Below are positions 1 through 10,081 of a stretch of DNA of 64,000 nt, one piece after another. A program made the position numbers and the translations under genes. The notes beneath the pieces are model-generated. The model did not search any database. It worked only from the letters and a program-made list of their open reading frames with translations, and was not told where the DNA came from. Source of the stretch: Nitriliruptoria bacterium (lineage in GTDB: Bacteria; Actinomycetota; Nitriliruptoria; Euzebyales; Egibacteraceae); the NCBI GenBank assembly GCA_003553565.1, contig PWER01000116.1, forward strand, positions 17,590 to 81,589, given 5' to 3'. Numbering within the stretch: position 1 is the stretch's first letter; each line of letters begins with the position of its first letter.

Positions 1-72
1 GGTGCACAGGGCGGCCCGCCCGCAGCGCCTCTGCCACCGCACGCGGGCCGCACAGCGGGTGCGCGGCGGTGG

Positions 73-76
<4 letters not shown>
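1..76 (-). CDS. rlmB: Start of a 23S rRNA 2'-O-methyltransferase (RlmB/TrmH-like), cut by the window edge
   Basis: The ATG at 74-76 (minus strand) overlaps the cysS stop as ATGA, so this gene is translationally coupled to cysS and runs off the left edge. The 25 visible residues contain GPRAVAEALRAGRPV, which matches the start of the substrate-binding domain of SpoU/TrmH-family methyltransferases. In RlmB that domain precedes a SAM-binding knotted domain, and the enzyme methylates a 23S rRNA guanosine ribose. A cysS-rlmB gene order is common in Actinobacteria, which supports the call. Only the N-terminus can be judged, so RlmB versus another TrmH paralogue is inferred. Confidence 0.6.
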
Positions 77-1452
<1,376 letters not shown>

Positions 1453-1508
1453 GACGATCTACGACCTCCGCTGTGGCTGCGCGACGCCAGCGCCGCGCGC
1501 GCGACAGC

Positions 1509-2021
1509 CTACTGCCCGGTGCGGGCCAGTACGGTGGCCACCGCGGTGCAGGCGAGGCCCTCACCGCGGCCGGTGAAGCCCAGGCCGTCGGTGGAGGTGG
1601 CGGTCACGCTCACCAGCGCCTCCTCGACGTCGAGCACCGCGGCGACGCTGGCGCGGATGGCCGGCAGGTGGGCGGCCAGGCGCGGGCGCTGGGCCACGAT
1701 CGTGGCGTCGACGTTGCCGAGCGCGTAGCCGGCGCCCGCGACGCGGGCGAGCGCCTGGCCGACGAACACCGCCGAGTCGGCGCCGGCGTAGGCCGGGTCG
1801 TCGGTGCCGAACAGCGCCCCGAGGTCGCCGAGCGCGCACGCGCCGAGCAGCGCGTCGGCCACCGCGTGCAGCACCACGTCGCCGTCGCTGTGCCCGGCCA
1901 GGCCCGGCGCGCCGGGCACCGCCACCCCGCCCAGGCGCAGCACCCGGTCGTCGCCGGCGAAGGCATGGGCGTCCACCGCCTGGCCCACCCGCACTGGCGG
2001 GAGCGCGCCCGTCCCGCTCAT
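1509..2021 (-). CDS. ispF: 2-C-methyl-D-erythritol 2,4-cyclodiphosphate synthase
   Basis: IspF makes the cyclodiphosphate intermediate of the non-mevalonate isoprenoid pathway, releasing CMP. The 170-residue protein has the expected metal-site motifs: DAHAF near residues 17-21 (the family DxH; the usual Asp-x-His is kept), GHSDGDVVLHAVADALLGA at 43-61, and TSTDGLGFTGRGEG near 142-155. I chose ATG 2019-2021 because it overlaps the upstream gene's stop (ATGA) and gives the family length; the longer reading frame upstream is only overlap. The preceding gene is an IspD-like protein, so this is the usual ispD-ispF position, although the catalytic IspD seems to be encoded elsewhere (10082-10786). 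Confidence 0.95.
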   Translation of the reverse strand: MSGTGALPPVRVGQAVDAHAFAGDDRVLRLGGVAVPGAPGLAGHSDGDVVLHAVADALLGACALGDLGALFGTDDPAYAGADSAVFVGQALARVAGAGYALGNVDATIVAQRPRLAAHLPAIRASVAAVLDVEEALVSVTATSTDGLGFTGRGEGLACTAVATVLARTGQ

Positions 2022-2686
2022 CGCTCGCCTCCCCGGTCGGCTGACGTCGCGCCGGGCGCCGACCGGTCCAGCACCTGCACGGCGTGCCCGGCCTGCTCGA
2101 GGCGCGCGAGGAGCCCGTCGAGGCCCGCGGCGCCCCGCGCGCCGGCGTCGGTGCCCACCGCAACGCCGCGGTCTGCGGGCTCGAGGGCCCGCGCCACCGC
2201 GCGGCGCAGCACCAGCGGCGCCTCGAGGGCGTACAGCCCAGCCCGCTCGACGCACCCGACGAGGTTCCCGCGCTCGTCGATCTCCCGCACCGCGTCGGCG
2301 ACGGGGGTGGCGCACGCGACCGCCCCGCACCGCTGCGCCGAGGTCTGGTCGAGGCGCGCGCAGGCCGCGCCGAGCAGCGCCTGCCCGCGCGTGTCGAGCA
2401 GGCCCTCGTCGCCCCAGGCCAGGACCGTCACCTCGGGAGGTGCGGCGAGGGCCGCCCGGTGCAGCAGCGCGGCCGGCGAGGCTGGCTCGACGAGCGCTGC
2501 GTTGCTGGCGGGTCGGTCAGCGCGGCCCGACAGCGCAGCGCGCAGGGCAGGCCCCGCGGCCACGGTCAGGCCGGTGACTTGGTCGGCGAGTGCTGCCAGA
2601 TCCCGTGACGCCTCGGTGCCTGCGTGCTCGGCGGTCAGGTCGAGCACCAGCCAGACGCCACCCTGACCCTTGCTGGTGGGGGGCAT
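2018..2686 (-). CDS. IspD-like protein without nucleotide-binding loop
   Basis: The product is 222 residues, with an ATG after a good GAGGAG ribosome site. Residues about 86-170 follow the IspD (MEP cytidylyltransferase) pattern by eye: a VTVLAWGDEG strand where IspD has the VHDAARP motif, then CATPVADAVREID and a VERAG...APLVLRRA stretch resembling the dTv...R...TPQ.F region. The N-terminal GGxGxR nucleotide loop and the Asp-Ala-Ala-Arg-Pro motif are missing, so cytidylyltransferase activity is unlikely. It overlaps ispF by 4 bases, the position where ispD normally sits, while a complete IspD is at 10082-10786. It may be a decayed or repurposed ispD copy. The similarity is my visual judgement and needs a profile search. 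Confidence 0.55.
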   Translation of the reverse strand: MPPTSKGQGGVWLVLDLTAEHAGTEASRDLAALADQVTGLTVAAGPALRAALSGRADRPASNAALVEPASPAALLHRAALAAPPEVTVLAWGDEGLLDTRGQALLGAACARLDQTSAQRCGAVACATPVADAVREIDERGNLVGCVERAGLYALEAPLVLRRAVARALEPADRGVAVGTDAGARGAAGLDGLLARLEQAGHAVQVLDRSAPGATSADRGGER

Positions 2687-2737
2687 GCGCGGCGCTCCTC
2701 GCCTGGACGACCGCCGCGCATGCTAGCCCCCTGGCGC

Positions 2738-4162
2738 TCACTCGTAGAAGTCGATGCAGGGCTGGTCGAAGTCGTGCTCGGCCGCCGTGTCACCGACGAA
2801 GAACTCCTCGACGGGGGCGAGCCCCGAGGGCTCGTCGGGATCGGGCACGTTGAAGTTCGACTCGCGGAGGGCTCGCTCCTGCGGCTCGGCGGCGTAGTTG
2901 CCGGCGCCCTCGGGCAGCATGCCCTCGTAGTCGACCTCCTCGAGGCTCTGGAACGCCTCCATGACCGCCGAGCGGCTGAAGTCCTCGTCGGACTCGGCGA
3001 CCGCCTCCAGCGCCTCCAGCATCGGGTAGCTGTGGGTCCAGCCGGCGGTGGAGAAGTCGCTGCCGCGCTCGGGATCGCCCAGCGCCTCGCGCATGGCCTC
3101 GTGACCGGGGGTGTCAGCACCGAACACCGGCCAGTAGCTCTGGTTGATGTAGAGCTCGGACAGCGCATCCGCCGCGGCGGTGTCGAGCAGCGCCACGTTC
3201 CAGGTGGGGGTGGCGCCGATGAAGCGGCCCTCATAGCCCTGGGCGGCCGACTCGCCGACGAGCGCCGCCGTCTCCTCCGGGCCGGCGTAGATCATCACCA
3301 TGTCGGGGTCCTCGGCCATGATGCGCCCGATCGCCTCGCCCTGGTTGTCGGCGCCCTCGGGGGTCTCCACGCCGAAGAACTCCAGGTCGTTGGCCTCGGC
3401 GGCGAGCTCGATCGCGGCGGCGCCGTCCTGCCCGAAGTCCTGCGGGAAGTACACGACCATGACCGACTCGGCGTCGGGGTTCTCCTCCTGGAGGTAGTAG
3501 TCAACGGAGTTCATCGACTCGAAGCAGTAGTTGGTGCCGGTCTCGGCGATGACCTCCTGGAAGGGCCAGTCGCTGTTCCAGGTGGCCGGCACGGTCACGA
3601 CGTCGTTGTCCTCGAGGTCGTCCATGATCGCCAGGGTCGGCGCCGATCCCAGGCTCATGCCCAGCGCGAGGACGTCGTCGCGGATCTCGTCCCACACCTG
3701 GGCCTGCTGCTCGGGCTGGTAGAGGTTGTCGCGCACGTAGGTGCTGATGTCGATGTCGTAGCCGCCCACGCCGCCCTGCTCGTTGACGCGCTGGAAGAAG
3801 GCCTCCTGGGCCTGCTGGATGACGGGGCCGGCCGCGGAGAAGGGCCCCTCGGTCAGGTCCGAGAGGACGCCGAGGTACAGGCACCCGTTGTCCTCGTTCA
3901 CCGCGTCGGGGCAGGGCTCGGGGCTGACGCCGGGCTCGTCGAACTCCACGTCGGCGACCGCGTCCTCGTCGACCTCGTCGGCGTCTTCGAGGTCCTCGGC
4001 TGCGTCGTCCTCGTCGTCCTCGGCGGGCTCCTCGGCTGCTGGGTCATCGACGACGTCGTCCGCGGGGTCCTCGGCGGCCTCGTCCTCGGCTCGGCAGGCC
4101 GCCGCCAGGACCACGATCGTGATCAGCAGCAGCAGCGTGCGCACCGGTGAGAGATGGTGCAT
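2738..4162 (-). CDS. livK: Branched-chain amino acid-type ABC transporter substrate-binding lipoprotein
   Basis: This 474-residue lipoprotein has a hydrophobic signal and an LAAAC lipobox ending at Cys23. It is followed by an unusually acidic linker (about residues 25-85, nearly all Asp, Glu, Ala and Pro) and then a periplasmic-binding fold of the Leu/Ile/Val (Peripla_BP_6) type, recognisable by GVLSDLTEGPFS, GGVGGYDIDI and TWNSDWPF. It would capture the substrate outside the membrane for the adjacent permeases LivM and LivH. It is the last gene of the transporter run, 77 bases after livM, with a strong AAGGAG site before ATG 4162. The substrate cannot be read from sequence; an embedded CoA ligase upstream hints at organic or fatty acids rather than amino acids. 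Confidence 0.85.
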   Translation of the reverse strand: MHHLSPVRTLLLLITIVVLAAACRAEDEAAEDPADDVVDDPAAEEPAEDDEDDAAEDLEDADEVDEDAVADVEFDEPGVSPEPCPDAVNEDNGCLYLGVLSDLTEGPFSAAGPVIQQAQEAFFQRVNEQGGVGGYDIDISTYVRDNLYQPEQQAQVWDEIRDDVLALGMSLGSAPTLAIMDDLEDNDVVTVPATWNSDWPFQEVIAETGTNYCFESMNSVDYYLQEENPDAESVMVVYFPQDFGQDGAAAIELAAEANDLEFFGVETPEGADNQGEAIGRIMAEDPDMVMIYAGPEETAALVGESAAQGYEGRFIGATPTWNVALLDTAAADALSELYINQSYWPVFGADTPGHEAMREALGDPERGSDFSTAGWTHSYPMLEALEAVAESDEDFSRSAVMEAFQSLEEVDYEGMLPEGAGNYAAEPQERALRESNFNVPDPDEPSGLAPVEEFFVGDTAAEHDFDQPCIDFYE

Positions 4163-4239
4163 CCTCGGCTCCTTTTGCGATGGGTCGGGTCGGGGTGGGT
4201 CGGGTCGTCAGCGGGCACCGCCTCCTGCGGTCGCGACGG

Positions 4240-5379
4240 TCAGTAGGTGAACGGCCAGCCCTTCCAGTAGTTGCGCACCCGCACCCACAGCCCGTACAGG
4301 CCGCGGGGCTCGAGGATCAGAAAGCCCACGATCAGCACGCCGTAGAGGATCGCCTCGAGCTGGAAGACGGTCAGCAGCGCCCCGTCGCGCAGGGTCGGCT
4401 CGGCGGTGAGGAACGGGACGATGGCGGGCAGCTCGCGGGTGATGCGAGGCAGGAACGTGATGAAGAACGCCCCCATGATCGACCCGGAGATCGTGGCGAT
4501 CCCCCCGATCAGCACCATCGCGATGAACTGCACCGACAGCAGGAGGTTGAACGACTCGGGGTTGATCTGGTTGATCACCGTGTAGTAGACGGCGCCCGAC
4601 ACGCCCGCGTAGAACGACGACAGCGTGAACGCGATCATCTTGTGGCGGCCCAGGCGCACGCCCATCACCTCGGCGGCGATGTCGCGGTCGCGGATGGCCT
4701 CGAACGCCCGGCCCACGGCGCTGCGCGCCAGGTTGCGCGCCAGCACGGCCAGCACCACCAGCAGCACCAGCGCCAGGAGGTAGAGCTGCTGGCTGGTGGT
4801 CAGCACCAGCCCGGCCACCTCGGTGGGCTGATCGAGGCGCACACCGCCGATCTCGGCGATCACCCCGCGGCGTCCGGCCCCGGCCCCACCGGTCAGCGAG
4901 CGCCAGTTGTCGAGGATGTGCTCGCCCAGGAAGACCAGCCCGAGGGTCGCGATCGCCAGGTAGAGGCCGCGGAACCGCGAGGCGATCGGCGAGACGAGGA
5001 ACCCGAGCACGGCGGCCACGAGGCCCGCTGCCGGCACCGCCACGATCCACTGCAGGCCGAGCCCGTAGACGCTCTCACCGGGGTCGCCGGTGAGCGCGGC
5101 CGCAGTGAAGGCGCCGGCGCCGATGAAGAACGCGTGCCCGAGCGAGACCTGGCCGGCGTACCCGCTGACGAGGTTGAGGCCGATGGCGCCGATGGCCGCG
5201 GCGCAGGCGAGCGCTGCGATCGCGAGGAGCGCGTCGGTGATGAGGAAGGGCGCGGCAAGCGCTGCGGCGAGGATGACGCCCGCGCCGAGCCGCTTGGGGC
5301 GCGAGTTCAGCAGCGCCATGTCGGCCCGGTAGCTGGTGCGCAGCTCCGGGCGACCAGAGATCGTCGCGCCGCGCTTCAT
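4240..5379 (-). CDS. livM: Branched-chain amino acid-type ABC transporter permease (LivM family)
   Basis: A 379-residue integral membrane protein with about ten hydrophobic segments. The LivM hallmarks are GLNLVSGYAGQVSLGHAFF near residues 67-85 and the late loop with EAIRDRDIAAEVMGVRLGRHK, which contacts the ATPases. It starts at ATG 5379, overlapping the livH stop by 4 bases (ATGA), so the two permeases are translationally coupled and should form the heterodimeric channel. A short N-terminal extension (about 30 residues, basic) precedes the first membrane segment. The family is certain; the transported solute is not. Confidence 0.9.
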   Translation of the reverse strand: MKRGATISGRPELRTSYRADMALLNSRPKRLGAGVILAAALAAPFLITDALLAIAALACAAAIGAIGLNLVSGYAGQVSLGHAFFIGAGAFTAAALTGDPGESVYGLGLQWIVAVPAAGLVAAVLGFLVSPIASRFRGLYLAIATLGLVFLGEHILDNWRSLTGGAGAGRRGVIAEIGGVRLDQPTEVAGLVLTTSQQLYLLALVLLVVLAVLARNLARSAVGRAFEAIRDRDIAAEVMGVRLGRHKMIAFTLSSFYAGVSGAVYYTVINQINPESFNLLLSVQFIAMVLIGGIATISGSIMGAFFITFLPRITRELPAIVPFLTAEPTLRDGALLTVFQLEAILYGVLIVGFLILEPRGLYGLWVRVRNYWKGWPFTY

Positions 5380-6269
5380 ACCCGTCGGATCTCCGGCGTC
5401 CCGAACAGCCCGTAGGGCCGCACCAGCAGCACCAGCAGCATCAGCACGTAGGGGGCGACCAGCGAGAAGTTCCCGCCCAGCCAGGGTGCGTGCACGGGCT
5501 GGTAGGTCTGCACCAGCGCCTCGACGACGCCAACGGCGAGCCCGCCGACCACGGCGCCGGGCAGCGAGTCGAGCCCGCCCAGCACGATCGCGGGCAGCGC
5601 CTTCAGGCCCACCACCCAGGTCCCCTGGGAGACGCCGCTGCCGGCGGCGACGAACACGCCGGCGAGCGTGGCGAGCCCGGCTGCCAGCGCCCAGGACAGG
5701 GCGAACACCGCGCCGACGCTGATGCCCTGGGCCAGCGACGTCTCCTGATCGAACGCGGTGGCGCGCATCGCCAGCCCGACGCGGCTGTAGCGGAAGAACG
5801 TGAACAGGGCTGCCAGCACGATCGCCGCGGTGACGATCATCGCGAGGTAGCGGTGCTGGAGGAACAGCGGCCCGAGCTCGAGGCGGTCATAGCCCCAGGG
5901 GTCCCCGACCGGGCGCAGGTCCGGGCCGATGAAGCGGTTGGTGACCGCGCGGATGGCGGTGTCGAGCCCCAGGGTGACGATGGCCGCCACGAACACCGGG
6001 CGCCCCACCAGCGGACGCAGGGCCACGCGCTCGAGCCCGAGACCCACGCCGGCCAGCACCAGGACGCCGACCGCGACGGCAGCCGGGAAGCCCAGCCCGA
6101 ACTGGAACACCAGGTAGGACACCAGCGTGGCTCCAGCGGCCATGAGCGCCGGCTGGGCGAAGCTGATCACCCCGGTGGACTTGAAGATGATGACGAAGCC
6201 GACCGCGAGCATGGCATAGGCGGAGCCCTGGCCCAGCCCGCTGATGATCGACTGCGCGAACGTGCTCAC
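5376..6269 (-). CDS. livH: Branched-chain amino acid-type ABC transporter permease (LivH family)
   Basis: This 297-residue membrane protein has about eight transmembrane segments. It carries LivH features such as GLGQGSAYAMLAVGFVIIFK near the N-terminus and a GLKALPAIVLGGLDSLPGA stretch near residue 222, close to the ATPase-coupling region. The GTG start (6267-6269) overlaps the stop of the CoA ligase gene as GTGA. It partners LivM to form the membrane channel of the transporter encoded across 2.7-9.9 kb. Confidence 0.9.
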   Translation of the reverse strand: MSTFAQSIISGLGQGSAYAMLAVGFVIIFKSTGVISFAQPALMAAGATLVSYLVFQFGLGFPAAVAVGVLVLAGVGLGLERVALRPLVGRPVFVAAIVTLGLDTAIRAVTNRFIGPDLRPVGDPWGYDRLELGPLFLQHRYLAMIVTAAIVLAALFTFFRYSRVGLAMRATAFDQETSLAQGISVGAVFALSWALAAGLATLAGVFVAAGSGVSQGTWVVGLKALPAIVLGGLDSLPGAVVGGLAVGVVEALVQTYQPVHAPWLGGNFSLVAPYVLMLLVLLVRPYGLFGTPEIRRV

Positions 6270-8149
6270 GCCGCCGCCCCCTTGCCGCCGTACATCTCCT
6301 CCACGAGGTCGCTGAACTGGTGCGCGATGGCGCTGCGCTTGACCTTCTGGGTGGCGGTGAGCTCGCCGTCCTCGTGGTCCAGCTCCTTGGGCAGCAGCCG
6401 GAACCTCTTGACCTGCTCGACCTGGGCCAGCCGCGCGTTGGTCTCGTCGACGATCGACTGGATCAGCGCGACGACCTCGGGCTTCTCGGTCAGGTCGCGG
6501 TAGGTGGTGTAGGGGATGTGGTGGCGCTGGGCCCAGTCGCCGACGGTCTCGAGCTCGATGCCGATGAGCGCGGTGAGGTACTTGCGCCCGTCGCCGATGA
6601 TCACCGCCTCCTTGACATACGGCGAGGCCTTGAGCGCGTTCTCGATCTCGCTGGGCGAGAGGTTCTTGCCGCCCGCGGTGATCACGATGTCCTTCATGCG
6701 GTCGGTGATCCTGATGTGAGTGCCGTCCACCCCCTCCCCGACGTCACCGGTGTGCAGCCAGCCCTGGCCGTCGAGCATCTCCCGGGTGGCTTCCGGGTCG
6801 CGCCAGTAGCCCACGAAGTTGCCCGGGTGTCGGGTGCAGATCTCCCCGGTGCGCTCGTCGACGGCCACCTCGATGCCCGCATGGGGCTCGCCGACCGTGC
6901 CGAGCTTCACCCGCCCGGGCCGGTTGGCGGTGGCGATCGCGCTGTTCTCGGTCATGCCGTAGGCCTCGTGCATGGGCACGCCGATGCCCATGAAGAACTC
7001 CAGCACCTCCGGTGCGATCGGCGCGGCGCCCGAGACCGCATACCGGGCCTTGCGCAGCCCGATGCGATCCCGCAGCGGCCGGAACAGCAGCGCCCAGCCA
7101 AGCGCGTACTGCACCCGTGTGCCCAGCGTGTGGTTGCCCTCCCGGGCCACCAGCGTCGCGCCGATGCGCCGGGCCAGCGCCATGCCGGCACGGTAGGCCA
7201 GCCGCTTGACGGGCGTGGCCTTGGTGGCGCGGATCTCCACGCCGGCCACCACCTTCTCCCAGATCCGCGGCACCCCGAAGACGATGGTGGGCTGGACCTC
7301 GGCGAGGTTCTGCTGGACCGTGTCGATCGACTCGGCGAAGTTGACCTGCACGCCGGCTGCGGCGTTGAACCAGACGCTGAACACCCGCTCGACGACGTGG
7401 CACAGCGGCAGGTAGGACAGCACGAGATCCGAGCGCGTGGGTGGCGGGTCCACGAAGCCGCCGCGCTCGATGAGGGTGGCGATCGCGAACTCGACGTTGC
7501 GGACCGACAGCATCGCGCCCTTGGGCGGACCGGTGGTGCCCGAGGTGTAGATGAGCGTGGCGACGTCGTCGGGCGTGGCGCTGCGCATGCGCGCGGCGAC
7601 GGCGTCGGGGTGCTCCTCGCGGTGCGCCCGACCACGGGACAGCAGCTGCTCCCACGACAGCAGCCGTGGATCGTCGTAGCGACGGACGCCGCGCGGCTCG
7701 AGGTACACGATCGTGTGCAGGTCGGGAAGGTCGTCGGCGACCGCGAGCGCCTTGTCGACCTGCTCCTGGTCCTCGGCGATCAGCACGGTGCTGCCCGAGT
7801 GGCCCAGCAGGTAGTGGACCTCGGGCGCCGGGTTGGTGGGGTACAGGCCCACGGTCATGGCTCTGATGGCCACGATCGCGACGTCGCTGATGAGCCACTC
7901 GCGCCGGTTCTCGGCGTGCACGGCCACGCGGTCGCCGGGCTCCACGCCCAGAGCGATCAGGGCATGGCCGACCGTGTGGACCGCGTCCCAGTACTCGGCC
8001 CAGCTCATCTCCTCCCACACGCCGAGGTGCTTCTCGCGCATCGCCACGCCGTCGGGCTCCCGAGCGGCCCAGTCGCGCACCCGGGTCGCCAGCGTGGTCG
8101 TCGCGGTCTCGGGCAGCTCGGTGGCGCGCGGATCCTGCACGGCGGTCAT
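6266..8149 (-). CDS. Long-chain fatty acid-CoA ligase-like AMP-forming synthetase
   Basis: This 627-residue ANL-superfamily enzyme activates a carboxylic acid through an acyl-adenylate and transfers it to CoA. The AMP-binding P-loop LIYTSGTTGPPKGAML is near residue 208, YGMTENS is the A5-type motif, GWLHTGDVG and the hinge region DRMKDIVITAGGKNLSPSEIEN follow, and a C-terminal catalytic Lys-bearing domain ends the protein (TATQKVKRSAI). It resembles the FadD15-type long-chain ligases. ATG 8149 overlaps the livG stop (ATGA), so I rejected the longer frame that runs back through livG. Its position inside the liv operon, coupled on both sides, suggests that the imported substrate is immediately thioesterified. 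The substrate itself is unknown. Confidence 0.88.
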   Translation of the reverse strand: MTAVQDPRATELPETATTTLATRVRDWAAREPDGVAMREKHLGVWEEMSWAEYWDAVHTVGHALIALGVEPGDRVAVHAENRREWLISDVAIVAIRAMTVGLYPTNPAPEVHYLLGHSGSTVLIAEDQEQVDKALAVADDLPDLHTIVYLEPRGVRRYDDPRLLSWEQLLSRGRAHREEHPDAVAARMRSATPDDVATLIYTSGTTGPPKGAMLSVRNVEFAIATLIERGGFVDPPPTRSDLVLSYLPLCHVVERVFSVWFNAAAGVQVNFAESIDTVQQNLAEVQPTIVFGVPRIWEKVVAGVEIRATKATPVKRLAYRAGMALARRIGATLVAREGNHTLGTRVQYALGWALLFRPLRDRIGLRKARYAVSGAAPIAPEVLEFFMGIGVPMHEAYGMTENSAIATANRPGRVKLGTVGEPHAGIEVAVDERTGEICTRHPGNFVGYWRDPEATREMLDGQGWLHTGDVGEGVDGTHIRITDRMKDIVITAGGKNLSPSEIENALKASPYVKEAVIIGDGRKYLTALIGIELETVGDWAQRHHIPYTTYRDLTEKPEVVALIQSIVDETNARLAQVEQVKRFRLLPKELDHEDGELTATQKVKRSAIAHQFSDLVEEMYGGKGAAA

Positions 8150-9066
8150 CGCGGTCCCTCCTCGGCCGCGTCGGAGGTGGGTGCGGTGGGGGTGGGTGCG
8201 GTGGGGGTGGTGGCGCCGCCGCCGAGGTAGGCCTCCAGCACCGCGGGGTGCTGCTGCACCTCCTCGGGGGTGCCGGTCACCAGCGGTTGGCCGAAGTCGA
8301 GGCACAGCACCCGGTCGGCCAGGTCCATGACCACGCGCATGTCGTGCTCGACGAGGATCATCGGGATGCCGAGCTCGTCGCGGACGTCGAGGATGAAGCG
8401 CGCCATGTCCTCGGTCTCCTCGGCGTTCATGCCCGCCACCGGCTCGTCGAGCAGCAGCAGCCGCGGCTCCATCGCCAGCGCGCGCCCGAGCTCCACCCGC
8501 TTCTGGATCCCGTAGGGCAGCAGGCCCACCGGGTGCTTGCGGTAGGCCTCGATCTCGAGGAAGTCGATGAGGTCCTCGACGTGGCGGCGGTGCGCGAGCT
8601 CCTCGCGCCGCGCCGGGCCGAGCCACCACATGGCCTGCGCCCAGCCGTAGCGCACGTGCCGCTGGCGCCCGAGCATCAGGTTGTCGAGCACCGTCAGGTT
8701 CTCGAACAGCTCGATGTTCTGGAACGTGCGGGCCATCCCGAGCGCCGCGATGGCGTAGGGCTCGCGGCCGATCAGGTCGTGCCCCGCGAAGCGCACCTGC
8801 CCCTGCTGCGGGCGGTAGACCCCGCTGAGCACGTTGAAGATGGAGGTCTTGCCCGCGCCGTTGGGTCCGATGACGGCGAACAGCTCGTGCTCTCCCACCG
8901 TCAGCGACACCCCGTCCAGCGCTCGGACGCCGGCGAAGGACAGGCGCACGTCGGCGACGGTCAGCAGCGGCGCGCCCTCGTCGTCGCCACCCACGGCGGG
9001 CTGATCGCCACGCGACTGCGGGGTGGCGTGCGAGGTGGTGTGCTGCGGGTGGCTGCTGGCGCCCAT
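8146..9066 (-). CDS. livG: ABC transporter ATP-binding protein (LivG family)
   Basis: A 306-residue cytoplasmic ATPase that drives the LivH/LivM channel. Visible elements are the Walker A GPNGAGKTS near residues 72-80, the LivG-type signature LLPYGIQKRVELGRAL, the Walker B LLLLDEPVAGMN and the switch His of ILVEHDM. The first ~32 residues are a polar His/Ser/Gln-rich extension before the ABC core. The C-terminus ends in a small Thr-Pro-Thr-Ala repeat encoded by a short GTGGGTGCG direct repeat at about 8178-8210. It lies 46 bases after livF and overlaps the CoA ligase by 4 bases. Confidence 0.92.
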   Translation of the reverse strand: MGASSHPQHTTSHATPQSRGDQPAVGGDDEGAPLLTVADVRLSFAGVRALDGVSLTVGEHELFAVIGPNGAGKTSIFNVLSGVYRPQQGQVRFAGHDLIGREPYAIAALGMARTFQNIELFENLTVLDNLMLGRQRHVRYGWAQAMWWLGPARREELAHRRHVEDLIDFLEIEAYRKHPVGLLPYGIQKRVELGRALAMEPRLLLLDEPVAGMNAEETEDMARFILDVRDELGIPMILVEHDMRVVMDLADRVLCLDFGQPLVTGTPEEVQQHPAVLEAYLGGGATTPTAPTPTAPTSDAAEEGPR

Positions 9067-9112
9067 GCGGCTGCTCTCCTGGCGTGTCGGGCTGTGCGCG
9101 GCGCGGATCAGG

Positions 9113-9925
9113 TCATGACAGCCAGCGCTTGCGGCGCTTGTAGTGCTTGACGTCCCGGAAGGAGCCCGACCCCTCCTCGCCGGCGCTGCCGAGGTAGAAC
9201 TCGCGGATGTCCTCGTCGGCCATGAGCTCCTCGGTTGGCTTGTCCATCACGACCTTGCCGTTCTCCATGACGTAGCCGTGGGAGGCGATGGACAGGGCCA
9301 TGCTCGCGTTCTGCTCGACCAGCAGGACCGTGGTGCCCTGCTGGTTGATGGCCACGATCAGGTCACGCACCTGCTCGACCAGACGCGGGGCGAGCCCGAG
9401 GCTCGGCTCGTCCAGCAGCAGGTAGCGGGGGTCGCTCATGAGTGCGCGCCCCATGGCCAGCATCTGCTGCTCACCGCCGGACAGGTAGCCGGCCGTGGCC
9501 CGGCGACGATCGGCGAGCGGCGGGAACAGCTCGTAGACGCGCACGAGCCCCTGGTCGATCCCGCGCGGGCTGACGTGCGCCCCGACGCGCAGGTTCTCCT
9601 CCACGGTGAGCTCGGCGAAGACCCTGCGCCCCTCCATGACCTGCTTGATGCCGCGCCGGACCACGCGCGCCGGTGCCAGCCGCTGGATCTCGGCCCCGTC
9701 GAGGGTCACGGTGCCCTTGGTGATCGCGCCGCGATGGACGTCCAGCAACCCCGACACCGCGCGCAGCAGGGTGGTCTTGCCGGCCCCGTTGCTGCCCAGC
9801 AGCGCGACGATCCGCCCCTCGGGCACCTCCACCGAGGCGCCGCTGACCGCCAGCATCACGTCGTTGTAGACGACCTCGAGGTTGTTGACCGCCAGCACGG
9901 CTCCGCTGACCCCCGGCTCTCTCAC
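9113..9925 (-). CDS. livF: ABC transporter ATP-binding protein (LivF family)
   Basis: This is the second ATPase of the transporter and the first gene of its operon. It carries Walker A LGSNGAGKTTLL, the signature LSGGEQQMLAMGRAL and Walker B YLLLDEPSLGLAPRLV, and ends in a basic tail (KHYKRRKRWLS). The frame stays open to GTG 10024, but that would occupy the AT-richer DNA expected to hold promoters for this operon and for divergent ispD. I therefore chose GTG 9923-9925 (270 residues); GTG 9898 is also possible and would start just before the LAVNNLEVVY strand where the family begins. No clear ribosome site decides between them. Confidence 0.88.
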   Translation of the reverse strand: MREPGVSGAVLAVNNLEVVYNDVMLAVSGASVEVPEGRIVALLGSNGAGKTTLLRAVSGLLDVHRGAITKGTVTLDGAEIQRLAPARVVRRGIKQVMEGRRVFAELTVEENLRVGAHVSPRGIDQGLVRVYELFPPLADRRRATAGYLSGGEQQMLAMGRALMSDPRYLLLDEPSLGLAPRLVEQVRDLIVAINQQGTTVLLVEQNASMALSIASHGYVMENGKVVMDKPTEELMADEDIREFYLGSAGEEGSGSFRDVKHYKRRKRWLS

Positions 9926-10081
9926 CTGCGGCTCGGCACCGCAACGCTGATGAGCGCGGATGGTACTGAAGCGCCCAGAGTTCTGAAAGACGTACTCGGG
10001 CAAATCCGGTGCTTGCCCCTGCACACGCCGAGTGAGCCGTGCGTGCGCCTAGGGTGGCGGTCAGCGACAGCCGGAGGCGAC

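Noticed and set aside
9926..10024. Extended N-terminus of LivF
   Set aside because: The extra residues lie before the start of the ABC fold and would occupy the shared promoter region with ispD.
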